Below are positions 35,508 to 45,947 of a stretch of 64,000 nucleotides of DNA, piece after piece (position 1 is the first letter of the stretch; each line of letters opens with the position of its first letter). The position numbers and the translations under genes were made by a program. This stretch comes from CAZAQV01 sp964487255 (GTDB lineage Bacteria > Myxococcota_A > Polyangia > Polyangiales > CAZAQV01). The notes under the pieces were generated by a model, which was not told the origin of the DNA, searched no databases, and was given only the letters and a program-made list of their open reading frames with translations. Location of the stretch: positions 1-64,000 of the forward strand of contig CAZAQV010000027.1 in the NCBI GenBank assembly GCA_964487255.1, given 5' to 3'.

Positions 35508-35549
35508 TCATTAACCCGATCGTCGAGTCACTTGGAAGACCACACGTAA

Positions 35550-38243
35550 ATGAAGTTTCGTCTTACTGAAGTCTTGCAGGTTTCACAGGCAGATTGTGGG
35601 CCGGCGGCGGTTGCAAGTTTTCTTCGTGGCTATGGGATCCCAGCAAGTTATGAGGAATTGCGAGTTCAGTGTAATACGGAACGAGATGGAAGCTCGTATG
35701 CGGAGCTAGCGGACGTAATCGAGTCGTACGGCTTGCCGGTCCGTCTATCGATCGTCCCGTTTGAACATCTCCTGCTCGAATCTACAACCTATCTGCCAGG
35801 ATTGGTCGCATTCAAAGTCGGTGGAACCGGACATGTCGTATTGGTCGCGGGTGTAAAAGGTTCCCGCGTGGCAGTGATGGATCCAGGCGTGGGTCTCTAC
35901 CACCCTAGCCGATCCTCATTTGTTAAGCTGCTCTATCCAATATCTGAAGACGTCGAGGCGAGTGCGTGGCGAGATTTTGCGGCAACGGACGATTTCCTCG
36001 TGCCTCTTGCAGAGCGAATCCATCAGCTGGCTAAGACGACAAAATACTCAGAACGGTTTATTGGCCAGGCGCTCGACGATGCGTCGTGGCGCGGCATCGG
36101 TCGGTTGGATGCTGCGATCCGTTTTTGTGAACGCCTGTTCGCGAGAGGGTCGATCCGCCGCAAGGACATCATTCCCATAATCACAGCAGCACTTAACGAG
36201 CCAAAGAGGAACATACCTGCCGAATGTTGGCATGTCTCTCCTAAGCCAGGTGACCCTGAGCTCCTCGTCGCGCAAGGTTCTTATGTCATCTCCAGGGACA
36301 ACGATGTGAAGAGCGAGAGCGTCCCACAAGTGTTGTCTCAAGGGAGCGCCGAGAAATCGAGAAGTGAAGATGTACAGCAGGCGCCGAGTTCTAGTAGGGA
36401 TCGGTACGACAACCCTTGGAGTGAAATACTCGCACTGTGGTCGAAGCGACAGCTGGTTTTTATCTCCGCGTTGCCGGTGATCATATCGTTGGTGGTACTT
36501 CTCGAATCAGTGCTTCTAAGAGGTGTGTTGGGAGAGCGCTTCTTCAATTTGGTCTCTGGATATTGGTTGGAGACGGCAGTGGCTTTTCTAGTGTTTTTCG
36601 TGGTTGCGATCGCTGCGCGATGGGCCGTCCAACGGGTAGCCCTGCAGTTCGGGCTGAGTTTGGGGATACGTTATCGTATTCACATGAACGAGAAGATCGA
36701 GCGTTTCTCTCCTAGATTTTTCGAGACGCGCCCCGTGGCAGACATGGCAAACCGGTTTCATCTCGCGGATATTTTGGTTGATATCCCCGCCTTCATTGCA
36801 CGTCTATCGGCTCAAGCTGGGACAGTCATTCTTGCGACAGCAGCGATGGCTATCATCAGCCCAACAGCCGCGATCATTGTGTCTGCTGTAGCGCTCTTAT
36901 CTTACTTTCTGACAAAATATTACTTCACTCGAATACGTAGCCGGGAGTCGTTACTCCGAGTCAATGAAGCCGCACTTGGTGGTTACTATATGCAAGCGCT
37001 GCAAGCCCGAATGCCTCTAAAAACACATGCGGCCGAAGCACTTATTGCCATTGAGCACGAAACCAAATTGGTGATGTGGCAGAAAACTGCTCGAGGTCTT
37101 ATTGGAAAACGACTTGCGGTGTTAGGCGGCAACGAAGGGCTTGCTGCGTTGGGCTTTTGCCTCATTGTGTACGTCGAGATTGCTTCGGGGTCGCCACCGC
37201 TGGCCACGATGCTTATTCTGTACTGGTATCTGATCGCGGTCGGAGATGCTCGACAGATAGCGGCTGCGTTTCTCACGTGGATACCCCATGCCTCGGTGAC
37301 GCTAGCGCGCCTCAATGAAGTGATTAGCGAGACCGACCGCAGTGGAGTAGAGCTTGACGAAGAGCTGGAAGCAACGTTTGAGCGGCTTGGGTGGCAGCCG
37401 AAAGATGAAGGACACAGAAGGCGACACGCGGGCAATTACTCCGGACCTGTGCACGTGGAGTTTTCCGACGTTAGCATTGTCGCGCATGGTCAGTACATCT
37501 TGCGAAATGTATCTCTCGATGTGCCAGCTGGTTCGCATGTCGCGGTGGTCGGTCGCTCCGGGGCGGGAAAGTCAACGATCGTCGCAGCGCTCCTTGGACA
37601 TCAGAGAGTGTCATCGGGTGAGATACGAATCGATGGGCGTGCACTGTCTTCGCAATCGATTGAGGAGCTTAGCCTTCGCACTGCATGGGTGGATCCCTCG
37701 GTCCATCTATGGAACGACACGCTACTGCGAAATCTATTCGTAGGCGAGAGGCGCCAAGGGGACCTCCGACCCGACGAGTTATACGACCGGTTAGAGCTGG
37801 CGGATATTGTTACTCGGATGCATTTGGGAGGCGCTTCCGGCATCGGGGAAGAAGGTCGCCTGCTTTCCGGGGGCGAAGGGCAGCGACTTCGGATCGGTCG
37901 CGGGCTGGCAATCTCCCGCCCCTCGCTCGCGCTGTTGGACGAAGCATTTCGTGGGCTTGATTATCGTCGTCGAGATCTCTTGATGCGGGATCTGCGTGAA
38001 GAGTGGCGAAACGCAACGCTTTTCTGCGTGACGCACGATATGGATGAAGCCGTCGCTTTTGATCGCATCGTGGTCATCGATTCAGGTCACGTAATCGAGT
38101 ACGGGACGTCTTCGCAGCTCATGCGAGAAGGAACGGCGTTCCATAGAATGTGGAGCGATCACCAGAATGTGAAAGCAATGTGGGCGGATCGAAACCGTTG
38201 GGAGGTAGTGAACGTCGAAGATGGCCACGTCACTAGAAATTGA
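35550..38243 (+). CDS. Peptidase C39-ABC exporter (PCAT)
   Basis: This 897-residue bifunctional exporter has an N-terminal C39 protease (Cys16 in QVSQADCGPAA, His95 in GGTGHVVLVAG, Asp111 in AVMDPGVG). It is followed by a linker of about 160 residues, a six-helix membrane domain (about 305-590) and an ABC ATPase with Walker A GRSGAGKSTIVAALLGH, signature LSGGEGQRLRIGRGLA and Walker B LALLDEAF. PCATs cut leader peptides, normally after GG/GA/GS, while exporting bacteriocins and other peptides. It overlaps the next ABC gene by 23 bp, as in the NHLM-type two-ABC systems. Confidence 0.92.
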   Translation: MKFRLTEVLQVSQADCGPAAVASFLRGYGIPASYEELRVQCNTERDGSSYAELADVIESYGLPVRLSIVPFEHLLLESTTYLPGLVAFKVGGTGHVVLVAGVKGSRVAVMDPGVGLYHPSRSSFVKLLYPISEDVEASAWRDFAATDDFLVPLAERIHQLAKTTKYSERFIGQALDDASWRGIGRLDAAIRFCERLFARGSIRRKDIIPIITAALNEPKRNIPAECWHVSPKPGDPELLVAQGSYVISRDNDVKSESVPQVLSQGSAEKSRSEDVQQAPSSSRDRYDNPWSEILALWSKRQLVFISALPVIISLVVLLESVLLRGVLGERFFNLVSGYWLETAVAFLVFFVVAIAARWAVQRVALQFGLSLGIRYRIHMNEKIERFSPRFFETRPVADMANRFHLADILVDIPAFIARLSAQAGTVILATAAMAIISPTAAIIVSAVALLSYFLTKYYFTRIRSRESLLRVNEAALGGYYMQALQARMPLKTHAAEALIAIEHETKLVMWQKTARGLIGKRLAVLGGNEGLAALGFCLIVYVEIASGSPPLATMLILYWYLIAVGDARQIAAAFLTWIPHASVTLARLNEVISETDRSGVELDEELEATFERLGWQPKDEGHRRRHAGNYSGPVHVEFSDVSIVAHGQYILRNVSLDVPAGSHVAVVGRSGAGKSTIVAALLGHQRVSSGEIRIDGRALSSQSIEELSLRTAWVDPSVHLWNDTLLRNLFVGERRQGDLRPDELYDRLELADIVTRMHLGGASGIGEEGRLLSGGEGQRLRIGRGLAISRPSLALLDEAFRGLDYRRRDLLMRDLREEWRNATLFCVTHDMDEAVAFDRIVVIDSGHVIEYGTSSQLMREGTAFHRMWSDHQNVKAMWADRNRWEVVNVEDGHVTRN

Positions 38244-40347
38244 AGAGCACATCGAGCCGCAGGCCTACTGGGACCTAAGTGGGTTACCTCGTGTGCTTCA
38301 CTTCGTCGCGGATTCGCTAAGAGTGGTTCACCCCGGCGTGGATGTGCCTGCGTTTGATCCGTCGATTCATGATGCAGGGCAATGGTGCGCGCATGCCGCC
38401 CAACAATTGTCGATGGATGCCGTTGCAGTGTCTTTGCAGTATGAAGGCGTCACGGCGGCGTTCGAAGCCAATGTTCCCGCTGTTCTACCGATTCGCAGGC
38501 ACGGAGAAGATATTGACTCATTTCTCGTGGTTGCATCGATCAAGAGAGGTGTTGCGCGGTTACTGACTCCCGAACGAAAGTATGTCAACGCCAAGTTAGA
38601 GCGTGTACTCCAGGCGCACAGCCCAGATTCCTTTCGCCGAGCCCATGAACATGCAATGTCGGAGTTGGAGCTGCTCGAGAACATATTACCTGAATCACAA
38701 CACATGGAGGTGGTTAACGCCGCCATGCACGAATCTCTACGCACTGAGCCTGTTTGGCTGTTTCAGCGCAGAGGTAACGCAAAGTTGCGATCGCTCATTA
38801 ACTCGTTGGGGCTGTTTCGGGATGTGATTCTAACGCTGGCTTTCGAATTTGGGAGTGCAGCAGTCTTTGTGCTGGTTTGGGTACTTGTCGCGCAGCTGGC
38901 GCTCGGTAACTCCATCGATGGTGGTTGGTTTGTCGCTATCATGCTTGCTATGAGTGCTGGCGTTGCTTTTTCGTTGGCTGGAGCGGCCGTTGCGCAACGG
39001 GCATCACTGGGCATGGGATTGCTCACCAAACGACTTCTGCTTTTAGGAGCATTTACACTGGAGGGGGAGCTCATTCGAGAAGAAGGGACAGGCAAATCGC
39101 TGACGCGAGCAATGGAGAGCGACAAGCTTTCGACGACCATAATAAACCTTTCCTCTCAGGTTCTATCAGCAAGCATTCACATCATCCTGATCGGCATCGG
39201 AACATTTCTCTCACCAGCTCCAGCCCCATTTCTTATGGTATACATTCTTTGTCTAGCGCTGGTGGCAGTGGCGGGAGTACGGTTTTGGAAAGCTTGTAAA
39301 TCTCGCGTGGACGGTCGAATTGAGCAAACACATTTTCTAATCGACTGGATGTTCGGCTTTAGGACGATGATCGCTCAAGGAGCCCCTTGGAACGACTACA
39401 GCGTTGACCGTTCTTTGGGCCAGTATGCTTCTTCAATCAACGCGGAGCATAGTGAGAGTGCGGCTCTGGTGACGTTTCCTGCCTTTGTATGGATGGTCTC
39501 ATCTTTGGTCGTGCTAGGAGCATCAATTTATGATGGGGCAGATGCAACGAGAGCCGCGCTGGCCGCTGGATTGATCGTTGCGGGCTACCACTCGCTTGAG
39601 AGACTGGTTCAGATCATTGACGCTGGTATCCCGTCTTTTGCGGCAGCTACCCGGACGCTGAACATGCTGCGTGCGGCTCGGGAGCCAACGCCGAGAAGTG
39701 CTCTATTGAATGACAGTGAAACTGTCGACGATGCACCCATAATTTCTTTGCGTGGCGTCGGTTTTGCCTATGCTTCTCGCCAAACGCGGGCCTTGCACGA
39801 TGTCGAGTTAGACATTCGTCCGAAGGACCGAATACTTTTGCGCGGACAGTCAGGCAGCGGAAAGTCAACTCTGGTATCATTGATGGCCGGCTTGCGTGAA
39901 CCCACGCAAGGTCTGATCTTCGCCCACGGTTTCGATTCTAAGTCGCTCGGGTCGGAAACATTGCGACACGTGACGGCTCTGGCTCCCCAGTTTCATGAGA
40001 ACGCGATTCTTCCGGAACCACTTGCCTTTAACCTGCTGCTCGGACGTCGCTGGCCACCGGAGCCCGAAGATCTGTCGCTTGCGGAGGAAGTGTGCGCCGA
40101 GCTAGGCCTTTCTGACTTGCTCGAACGCATGCCCTTAGGATTAATGCAGTCTATTGGTGAGGGTGGGTGGCACTTGTCTCATGGAGAGAAATGCCGGGTT
40201 TACTTGGCTCGGACGCTTCTGCAAAATTGCCCAGTAACAGTCCTCGATGAAAGCTTTTCGGCGCTCGATCCTGAAACTCTTGAGCAGGCGATGAGGTGTG
40301 TGACTAGTAGGGTAAACGCCCTGATTGTCATCGAGCACCTCGGGTAA
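38221..40347 (+). CDS. Second ABC exporter, no protease (NHLM type)
   Basis: This 708-residue protein has an N-terminal soluble domain of about 200 residues (YWDLSGLPRVLHFVADSLRV ... ESLRTEPVWLFQRR), a membrane domain at about 215-470, and an ATPase with Walker A RGQSGSGKSTLVSLMAGL, a weak signature LSHGEKCRVYLARTL and Walker B VTVLDESFSALDPE. The unusual N-terminal domain is as in the ATP-binding partner of NHLM peptide export systems. Overlap with the PCAT gene implies a heteromeric or paired exporter. Confidence 0.88.
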   Translation: MATSLEIEEHIEPQAYWDLSGLPRVLHFVADSLRVVHPGVDVPAFDPSIHDAGQWCAHAAQQLSMDAVAVSLQYEGVTAAFEANVPAVLPIRRHGEDIDSFLVVASIKRGVARLLTPERKYVNAKLERVLQAHSPDSFRRAHEHAMSELELLENILPESQHMEVVNAAMHESLRTEPVWLFQRRGNAKLRSLINSLGLFRDVILTLAFEFGSAAVFVLVWVLVAQLALGNSIDGGWFVAIMLAMSAGVAFSLAGAAVAQRASLGMGLLTKRLLLLGAFTLEGELIREEGTGKSLTRAMESDKLSTTIINLSSQVLSASIHIILIGIGTFLSPAPAPFLMVYILCLALVAVAGVRFWKACKSRVDGRIEQTHFLIDWMFGFRTMIAQGAPWNDYSVDRSLGQYASSINAEHSESAALVTFPAFVWMVSSLVVLGASIYDGADATRAALAAGLIVAGYHSLERLVQIIDAGIPSFAAATRTLNMLRAAREPTPRSALLNDSETVDDAPIISLRGVGFAYASRQTRALHDVELDIRPKDRILLRGQSGSGKSTLVSLMAGLREPTQGLIFAHGFDSKSLGSETLRHVTALAPQFHENAILPEPLAFNLLLGRRWPPEPEDLSLAEEVCAELGLSDLLERMPLGLMQSIGEGGWHLSHGEKCRVYLARTLLQNCPVTVLDESFSALDPETLEQAMRCVTSRVNALIVIEHLG

Positions 40348-40392
40348 ACATCCTCTCAGATTGGAATACGCAGAGGAGAGTACTATATTTGG

Positions 40393-42198
40393 ATGGTGGT
40401 GATGAGGACTTTACTAATTCGCCTGATGTGCGTCGTACCACTGGTTGCTTGCTCGGAGGACGCACCATCAGGAAGCTTTAGGCCTCCCAAGGGAGGAGGA
40501 ATTGTGAGCTCCGAGGAGCCGCTTCCTCCTCTCCAAGGTGGCACCCTGGAAGCGAGTGCAAGCTGGATCTTTGCAAGTGATCCGGATCGAGACGCTTTTC
40601 ATATCATCCAAATCGAAACAGGCACGATCGCAAAAACATTTTCTCTTCCTAGTGGTAGCCAGCCTGGACGTGTCGTCGCCGACGATGCGCAAGTTTGGGT
40701 GACGCTGAGAGCCCTAGGGGAGATACGGCGATATTCGTATGACCTGAACTGGTCGGAGACTGCTGTGATGTCGATCTGTGAGCGGATCGCAGACTTGGCG
40801 ATCGATTTTTCCAATCGTCAGGGCTGGGCGACTTGTCTTGAAGGTGAGCTGGTGAAGTTTGATACAGCGAATGGTGAGGTTCTGCAGAGCTTCACGCTCG
40901 GCCCTGATCTGCGAGATATCGTTATCCAAGGCACTGACATCTTCGTATCAAAGTTTCGGGCAGCTGAAGTCCTTGTGTTGGATACGTCCGGAGAGCTGAA
41001 AACAACGTTACGTCCGCAAGTCGGGGCGGGAAGCGTTCCTTCTGTGGCTTGGAGAATGCGCGCCCATCCGCAAGGCGGCGTTGCGTTGGCTCACCAGATT
41101 GCTCGGCCCGGATCGACGGAACGTCCAATATTTGTTGATAAGAACATCAACGCTTACGGAGACAGTGGCGCTTGTCGGGTATCTGTGATGCCTTCTTCAA
41201 TTACTCATTTGCGTCTTGGAGCAGCTCAGCGTGGCGGGCGTCCCATAGGTAATTCAGTGCTCCCTATAGATTTTGCACTTGACGGAGACTTTCTTCGTCC
41301 CGAAGTCGCAGTTGCTTGCGCCGGTAATCGAAACAACCGTGATCCTGGTCCTCCTGCGTTGGTACAAACCTCAGAGGCGACTTACTTAACTTCAGATCCC
41401 AATATTCTCGGCACACCAGTTTGTGCGTCCTCGGGAGTTCGTTATTCAGACGACCGGCAAATCGTATCGGTGGTGTATCTTGGCGACGGAAGATTGGTAC
41501 ACCAAACGCGTGACCCCTGGCAGGTCATCATCGGCGAAGATCATGTGGTAGATCTGCCCGGCGAAGTGATTCGGGATACAGGACATCAGCTTTTCCATAC
41601 CGATGCAGGAGGCGGAATCTCATGTGCATCTTGTCATCCTGTTGGTCGAGATGATGGTGTCACTTGGCATTTCGAAGGAGACGTGTTTTCTGGACCTCGC
41701 CGCACACCCTTGATTCTAGGTGGAATTGAAGACACGGCACCCTTTCACTGGTCTGGGGATGTCGACGGATACGAGGCTTTGCTGCACGACGTTTTCGCTC
41801 GGAGAATGGGGGGGAATGCCTTGGGTGATGACTACGCTGTTGCACTCGGTGAATATGTGGACCGAATCCCTGCCCTGAAGCTTTCTCCTCGAGAGGAAGA
41901 AGCTGCAACTCGAGGGAGAGAAATCTTCACGGATACAGAGGTAGGCTGTACGACTTGTCATTCTGGTACAAGCTTTACCAACAATACCACTGTCGATGTC
42001 GGCACAGGTGAGGCGTTTCAAGTCCCACGCCTACTGGAACTACGGCTTCGTGCACCGTACATGCATGACGGGTGCGCAGAAACTCTTAGACAACGATTTA
42101 CAGATGCAGACTGTGGTGGTGGCGACAAGCATGGAAAGACTAGCCATCTCACGGAGAGTGAGTTGGATGATTTGATCGCATACCTTGAGTCCATTTAG
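40393..42198 (+). CDS. Di-haem cytochrome c lipoprotein with beta-propeller-like part
   Basis: This 601-residue protein has a signal plus lipobox LVAC. Residues about 50-400 contain short repeats of the kind ASDPDRDAFHIIQIETGTI and ALGEIRRYSYD, suggesting a beta propeller. The C-terminal part has two c-type haem sites, CASCH (411-415) and CTTCH (519-523), with PRRTPLILGGIEDTAPFHWSGD and LELRLRAPYMHDGCAETL as in the MauG/di-haem peroxidase group. It lies in the exporter operon. It could oxidise a periplasmic product, but no partner is proven. Confidence 0.82.
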   Translation: MVVMRTLLIRLMCVVPLVACSEDAPSGSFRPPKGGGIVSSEEPLPPLQGGTLEASASWIFASDPDRDAFHIIQIETGTIAKTFSLPSGSQPGRVVADDAQVWVTLRALGEIRRYSYDLNWSETAVMSICERIADLAIDFSNRQGWATCLEGELVKFDTANGEVLQSFTLGPDLRDIVIQGTDIFVSKFRAAEVLVLDTSGELKTTLRPQVGAGSVPSVAWRMRAHPQGGVALAHQIARPGSTERPIFVDKNINAYGDSGACRVSVMPSSITHLRLGAAQRGGRPIGNSVLPIDFALDGDFLRPEVAVACAGNRNNRDPGPPALVQTSEATYLTSDPNILGTPVCASSGVRYSDDRQIVSVVYLGDGRLVHQTRDPWQVIIGEDHVVDLPGEVIRDTGHQLFHTDAGGGISCASCHPVGRDDGVTWHFEGDVFSGPRRTPLILGGIEDTAPFHWSGDVDGYEALLHDVFARRMGGNALGDDYAVALGEYVDRIPALKLSPREEEAATRGREIFTDTEVGCTTCHSGTSFTNNTTVDVGTGEAFQVPRLLELRLRAPYMHDGCAETLRQRFTDADCGGGDKHGKTSHLTESELDDLIAYLESI

Positions 42199-42245
42199 CG
42201 GCGGCGTAGTTGAGGGGGAGCAACCAACGATGTTAGAGTTTCAGC

Positions 42246-43523
42246 ATGGATAGACAAATGCTCTCCTGTTCTTGTGCGTTACTGTTCGGAGCTTTGTCTC
42301 TTGTGTCATGCGCGGACCCAGTTGAGCCAATGCCGAGTGCGCGGGTGGTGGGAGTGCTCGTTCCAAGAGACGACGCTGACGATACCGCTGTGCATGCCGC
42401 CATCAGTTTGGCCAACTTAGCGGGGTTGCTTCCGGGTGCTCCGCTCGGGGTTTCTACTCGAAGCCTGGAAGAAGCGACACTCGCAGATCAGCTCTTGGCT
42501 TTCTCGAATGATCGTAGAGTCCAAGTGGTTGTTTCTCTGTTGGACTCTGAGTACGGGCCTGAGACGCGTTCGATTGCAGCCGAGGAAGGGCTTCTGGTTA
42601 TCTCTTCCGTGGGCTCGGAGTGGTGGGATGCGGCGCTCGCATCAGAAACGGAAGACGCCTGGTTCTACGGTCTTATGCACTCGACGGTAGGCTCGGTAGC
42701 CGCCCTGACACAGTTTACAACGGACGGAAAGGTGGTTTGCCCGTCGTTGGGAGTCGTGCTGCGAGGTAGCGAAAACGATCGTAGTGGAGATATAGCCATC
42801 ATGAAGGTCCTGGTGGCACAGGCAGGTGTCGCCTGGGGAGGAGCTTCCTATGTCTCGCTGGGTGGCGAGGATGCGCTTGATGTGACTTGGAGTGAGTGGC
42901 CGGCCTGTGTGCTTGGTGAACGTGGGACGCATCTCCAAGTAGCGGTTGCGGGTCATGGGCGAGCATCAACCAATATCTTCTACTCTAGTCTACGTGGTGT
43001 AGATGAGTTTGAGCCAAACCCGGCCGCGATTGAATACTTGCAAGGTGGATACCGACTGGTCGGTACCAACGGGCCCACGGATATGCGAGATGTTGAGCAC
43101 TTTGAGCTTCTGTACGGAAAGAATTCCGGTGGACAATTGCCCCACTGGAGTGACCAACATGCCTTTGATGCGAGTCTGCTGGGTGCGATGATTGCCATCA
43201 CCGTGCCTGAGCGTGCATTCGCCCCTAGGTACTATCGACTCTCGGCGTCGGAGGACGAAGATTCGTTTGTTGACGTGAACGCGCAGCTGTATCGAATGCC
43301 CACAGTGCTCGCTACCGCAATGGAGAAGTTTTCTCCTTCTAGGAACCCCGATTATCGGGGCGCTACCGGGCTCATTGACTACCTGCCAGCCCAACCGATA
43401 CCACGCCAGACCTATCGACTGGATCGGATCGTTAACTTTGTAACGGAGGAGTTCGAGGCTGTCGGTTCGCTTCCGACTCGGCGATCGAATATGGAGTACG
43501 AGGTATCATTGAGTCAGCAGTGA
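42246..43523 (+). CDS. Substrate-binding-type lipoprotein (periplasmic-binding fold I)
   Basis: This 425-residue protein has lipobox LVSC. It reads VVGVLVPRDDADDTAVHAAISLANLAG, RRVQVVVSLLDSEYG, EEGLLVISSVGSEWWDAAL and then a second lobe, matching Leu/Ile/Val-binding-type class I periplasmic binding folds. No permease or ATPase of such an uptake system is nearby, so it may act as a receptor or sensor rather than a transporter subunit. It is a distant relative of the lipoprotein at 47426-48742. Confidence 0.7.
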   Translation: MDRQMLSCSCALLFGALSLVSCADPVEPMPSARVVGVLVPRDDADDTAVHAAISLANLAGLLPGAPLGVSTRSLEEATLADQLLAFSNDRRVQVVVSLLDSEYGPETRSIAAEEGLLVISSVGSEWWDAALASETEDAWFYGLMHSTVGSVAALTQFTTDGKVVCPSLGVVLRGSENDRSGDIAIMKVLVAQAGVAWGGASYVSLGGEDALDVTWSEWPACVLGERGTHLQVAVAGHGRASTNIFYSSLRGVDEFEPNPAAIEYLQGGYRLVGTNGPTDMRDVEHFELLYGKNSGGQLPHWSDQHAFDASLLGAMIAITVPERAFAPRYYRLSASEDEDSFVDVNAQLYRMPTVLATAMEKFSPSRNPDYRGATGLIDYLPAQPIPRQTYRLDRIVNFVTEEFEAVGSLPTRRSNMEYEVSLSQQ

Positions 43524-43602
43524 GCCGACTAAACTTGACGCGGGTCCACCCAGTGCAGGAATCGGCTTGACCGTCAATTGACAGGACTGATACGCTTCTT
43601 TT

Positions 43603-44889
43603 ATGAAGCGTTCGGTATTTCGGGACTTGCTCTTCAACGATATTACGCAGGATGAGTTCTTTTCCGAGTACTGGGATAAAAAGCCATACGTTTTTCGGGA
43701 CGCCGAGCAGAAAAGGCTGTCGGCTTTCTTCGGGGGAGTCGATCCGATACGGCGATTCGAGAGGTGGTTAGCCAGAGCTGCAAGTGACTCGGCTGTTCTT
43801 ACGCGTCTCATTGTTGGCGAACATACTGAAGACCTTCGTCGTGAAAAAGCGGAGCCAAAGATTCGAGCCGAAGCCAATCTTATCCGCACCTTATATGAGG
43901 CCGGATGGCATGGTGCTTACTTGGTGCTCAAGGTGGATCGGCTCGATGAGCAGGTCATGGCCTTCCGTACCCGAATGATCGAATTGCTAGGGCTTACCGA
44001 AGACAGGTCTCATTCGGCGGTAGGGTATGCGCACTTCTCAGCAAATCAAGGTACGGATCTGCACCTCGACCCGACATGCTTGTTTCAGATGAACCTTAGC
44101 GGGAAGAAAGTCTGGCATGTAGCGACGCGACCGGTTGACCATTGGGGCGACAACAATGGCTCGTATCGCGACGCTGAGGGAAGGATTAGGACGCCCACGC
44201 GGGGGGAAGACCGCGTTGTGGACCCATCGGAGTTTGAGTACGAAGAGTATGAGTTGAAGCCTGGTGACTTGATCTACCTACCAGCAAGGACCCTGCATTC
44301 CACCACTGCGCGAAGTCCTAGTTCGATCTCGGTCTCCGTCTTCGCGAAATCGGCGACTCCCCCTGCCATTTTCGAAAGGCACATGCAGCTTTGTCAACCA
44401 GCTCATTGGTTTGGCCCGATTGCACTTTGCCGTGTGCCACAGGTTCGTGCCGACCCCTCATCCCTTACTAAGTTTTATGAGATGGCAAGGGAGTGGGTTG
44501 AATCGCTCGAAAAAAATCCGGACTTACTAATCGAAGTCCTGGACTCGTTTCAGCCGCAGGTTCGTGAATTTGGCCCTTGGAGGGTAGAGGCGGAAGAGGT
44601 CACTGCCTCGGATTTCTATCGCGTCGCACCTCAGATTTGCGTTTTCTTGCATGATCGAGATAGCAGTGGTTCTATTCGAAGTCTGCTTTGTGGCAGTGAG
44701 TTTCTAGAGTTCGATTCCGAAAATGATGCCCAACTGGCGGAGCTGCTGTACGAAGGCGGCACGTTTTCAGTAGCTGACTATGTTGCGCATGCAAAAACCA
44801 GCTTATCCGAAGAAGACGCGCGCGCGCAGTTGGATCATCTTTTGGAACTGGGGATCCTGGAATATGTCTCCCCCGATGCGAAAGGTTAA
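43603..44889 (+). CDS. JmjC/cupin-type oxygenase, second of island
   Basis: This 428-residue protein has FFSEYWDKKPYVFRD at about 19-33 (same entry motif as the gene at 34254), and the triad is intact: His154 and Asp156 in DLHLDPTCLFQMNLSGKKVW, His232 in DLIYLPARTLHSTTA. A C-terminal helical domain (SVADYVAHAKTSLSEEDARA) resembles the winged-helix tail of ROXA-type enzymes. Its substrate is unknown; the neighbours suggest a peptide. Confidence 0.82.
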   Translation: MKRSVFRDLLFNDITQDEFFSEYWDKKPYVFRDAEQKRLSAFFGGVDPIRRFERWLARAASDSAVLTRLIVGEHTEDLRREKAEPKIRAEANLIRTLYEAGWHGAYLVLKVDRLDEQVMAFRTRMIELLGLTEDRSHSAVGYAHFSANQGTDLHLDPTCLFQMNLSGKKVWHVATRPVDHWGDNNGSYRDAEGRIRTPTRGEDRVVDPSEFEYEEYELKPGDLIYLPARTLHSTTARSPSSISVSVFAKSATPPAIFERHMQLCQPAHWFGPIALCRVPQVRADPSSLTKFYEMAREWVESLEKNPDLLIEVLDSFQPQVREFGPWRVEAEEVTASDFYRVAPQICVFLHDRDSSGSIRSLLCGSEFLEFDSENDAQLAELLYEGGTFSVADYVAHAKTSLSEEDARAQLDHLLELGILEYVSPDAKG

Positions 44890-44921
44890 GGGTTAAGGCG
44901 AAACTGAATTGCGTCTTGGTG

Positions 44922-45908
44922 TCACGCTCGTTCAACATACGAGTCTAGCGCGGTAAGGAATTCGATCCAAACGGGTAAAGAGATGCCCGACTCGTCTGAA
45001 AGGGCTTCTAAGTCTCGTTGTCGCCCACGGTTGACAGCCACGTGCTTGCACATCACCTTAAAAGTCACCCAATCATCCGAATCGACCTCAAATCTTTCAT
45101 AAATTTGGTCTTCAGTCGCAACGCTCATGCACTGTCGATCCAGTGACTCAAGAAACTCGAATCCTGAGCGTGCCAAAGGCACGTGGTTGCGGGACCAGGT
45201 TTCGAACGGAGCGAAAGTGTAAGCAAATTGCTCGATGATCGGACGGTCCCGAACTGCCACAAGATCGCGAAGATCATCATCGTAGTAGAGAGAATAAGGG
45301 CGGTGCGGAAGAGCATGTAGGTGCTCAGAAACGAGAGCACTGCGCATCTTCTCGTTGACCTGGATGCCTAGCGTCGTGAAAACATCGATCAGGTCTTCTG
45401 CAAGATATTCTTGCCGAACAAAGTGTATGTCGTGTCGGTTGCGATAGTGTCGCCGAAACAAGAAACTCATCAGTCCGAGACCTGAACCACGTAGGTCTTC
45501 GACGCATTGTCTAGAAAGGTTTGAGTTTTTCCGTTCAGGCGCATAGCTCAATGGAAGTGACTGCTGATACCGAGAGAAAGCCAGATCATCGTTTCCAACA
45601 GTGAGCATGCCACGGATGGCATTCGTGATTGCTGCCTGGGTTTTTTCCGTCGGACCTTCGACTGGTGGATCGAGCAGTGCGCTAAAAGCCGGCTCCTCCA
45701 ATCGTGTTGCGAGTGAGACATAAAACGCCCATGGATTACGAACCCCACCAATGAGAGGCAAATGCTTGTAGCGATCAGGCAACAAGTCGATGGGGTAGTG
45801 ATAGCCGAGCATTTTGGTTTCTGGAAAGTGCTCGTACAGGAATTCGTAGATGAACGTTCCCCCACACCGAGGAAAGTGCAGGAACACGAACTTGTCATTT
45901 ACATACAT
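44922..45908 (-). CDS. Sulfotransferase-like protein
   Basis: This 328-residue protein starts with VFLHFPRCGGTFIYEFL, a PAPS 5'-phosphosulfate loop, and has LIGGVRNPWAFYVSLATRL, the 3'-phosphate region with the conserved R-N-P. Both are typical of the sulfotransferase fold. The rest is diverged and helical. The acceptor is unknown; a Tyr in an exported peptide is one possibility given the context. It is convergent with the JmjC gene (32-bp gap) and is followed on the same strand by the HlyD gene upstream. Confidence 0.75.
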   Translation of the reverse strand: MYVNDKFVFLHFPRCGGTFIYEFLYEHFPETKMLGYHYPIDLLPDRYKHLPLIGGVRNPWAFYVSLATRLEEPAFSALLDPPVEGPTEKTQAAITNAIRGMLTVGNDDLAFSRYQQSLPLSYAPERKNSNLSRQCVEDLRGSGLGLMSFLFRRHYRNRHDIHFVRQEYLAEDLIDVFTTLGIQVNEKMRSALVSEHLHALPHRPYSLYYDDDLRDLVAVRDRPIIEQFAYTFAPFETWSRNHVPLARSGFEFLESLDRQCMSVATEDQIYERFEVDSDDWVTFKVMCKHVAVNRGRQRDLEALSDESGISLPVWIEFLTALDSYVERA

Positions 45909-45947
45909 CTTTACTTTTACCTGTCGCCCTAACCAGAGAAAAGAATT

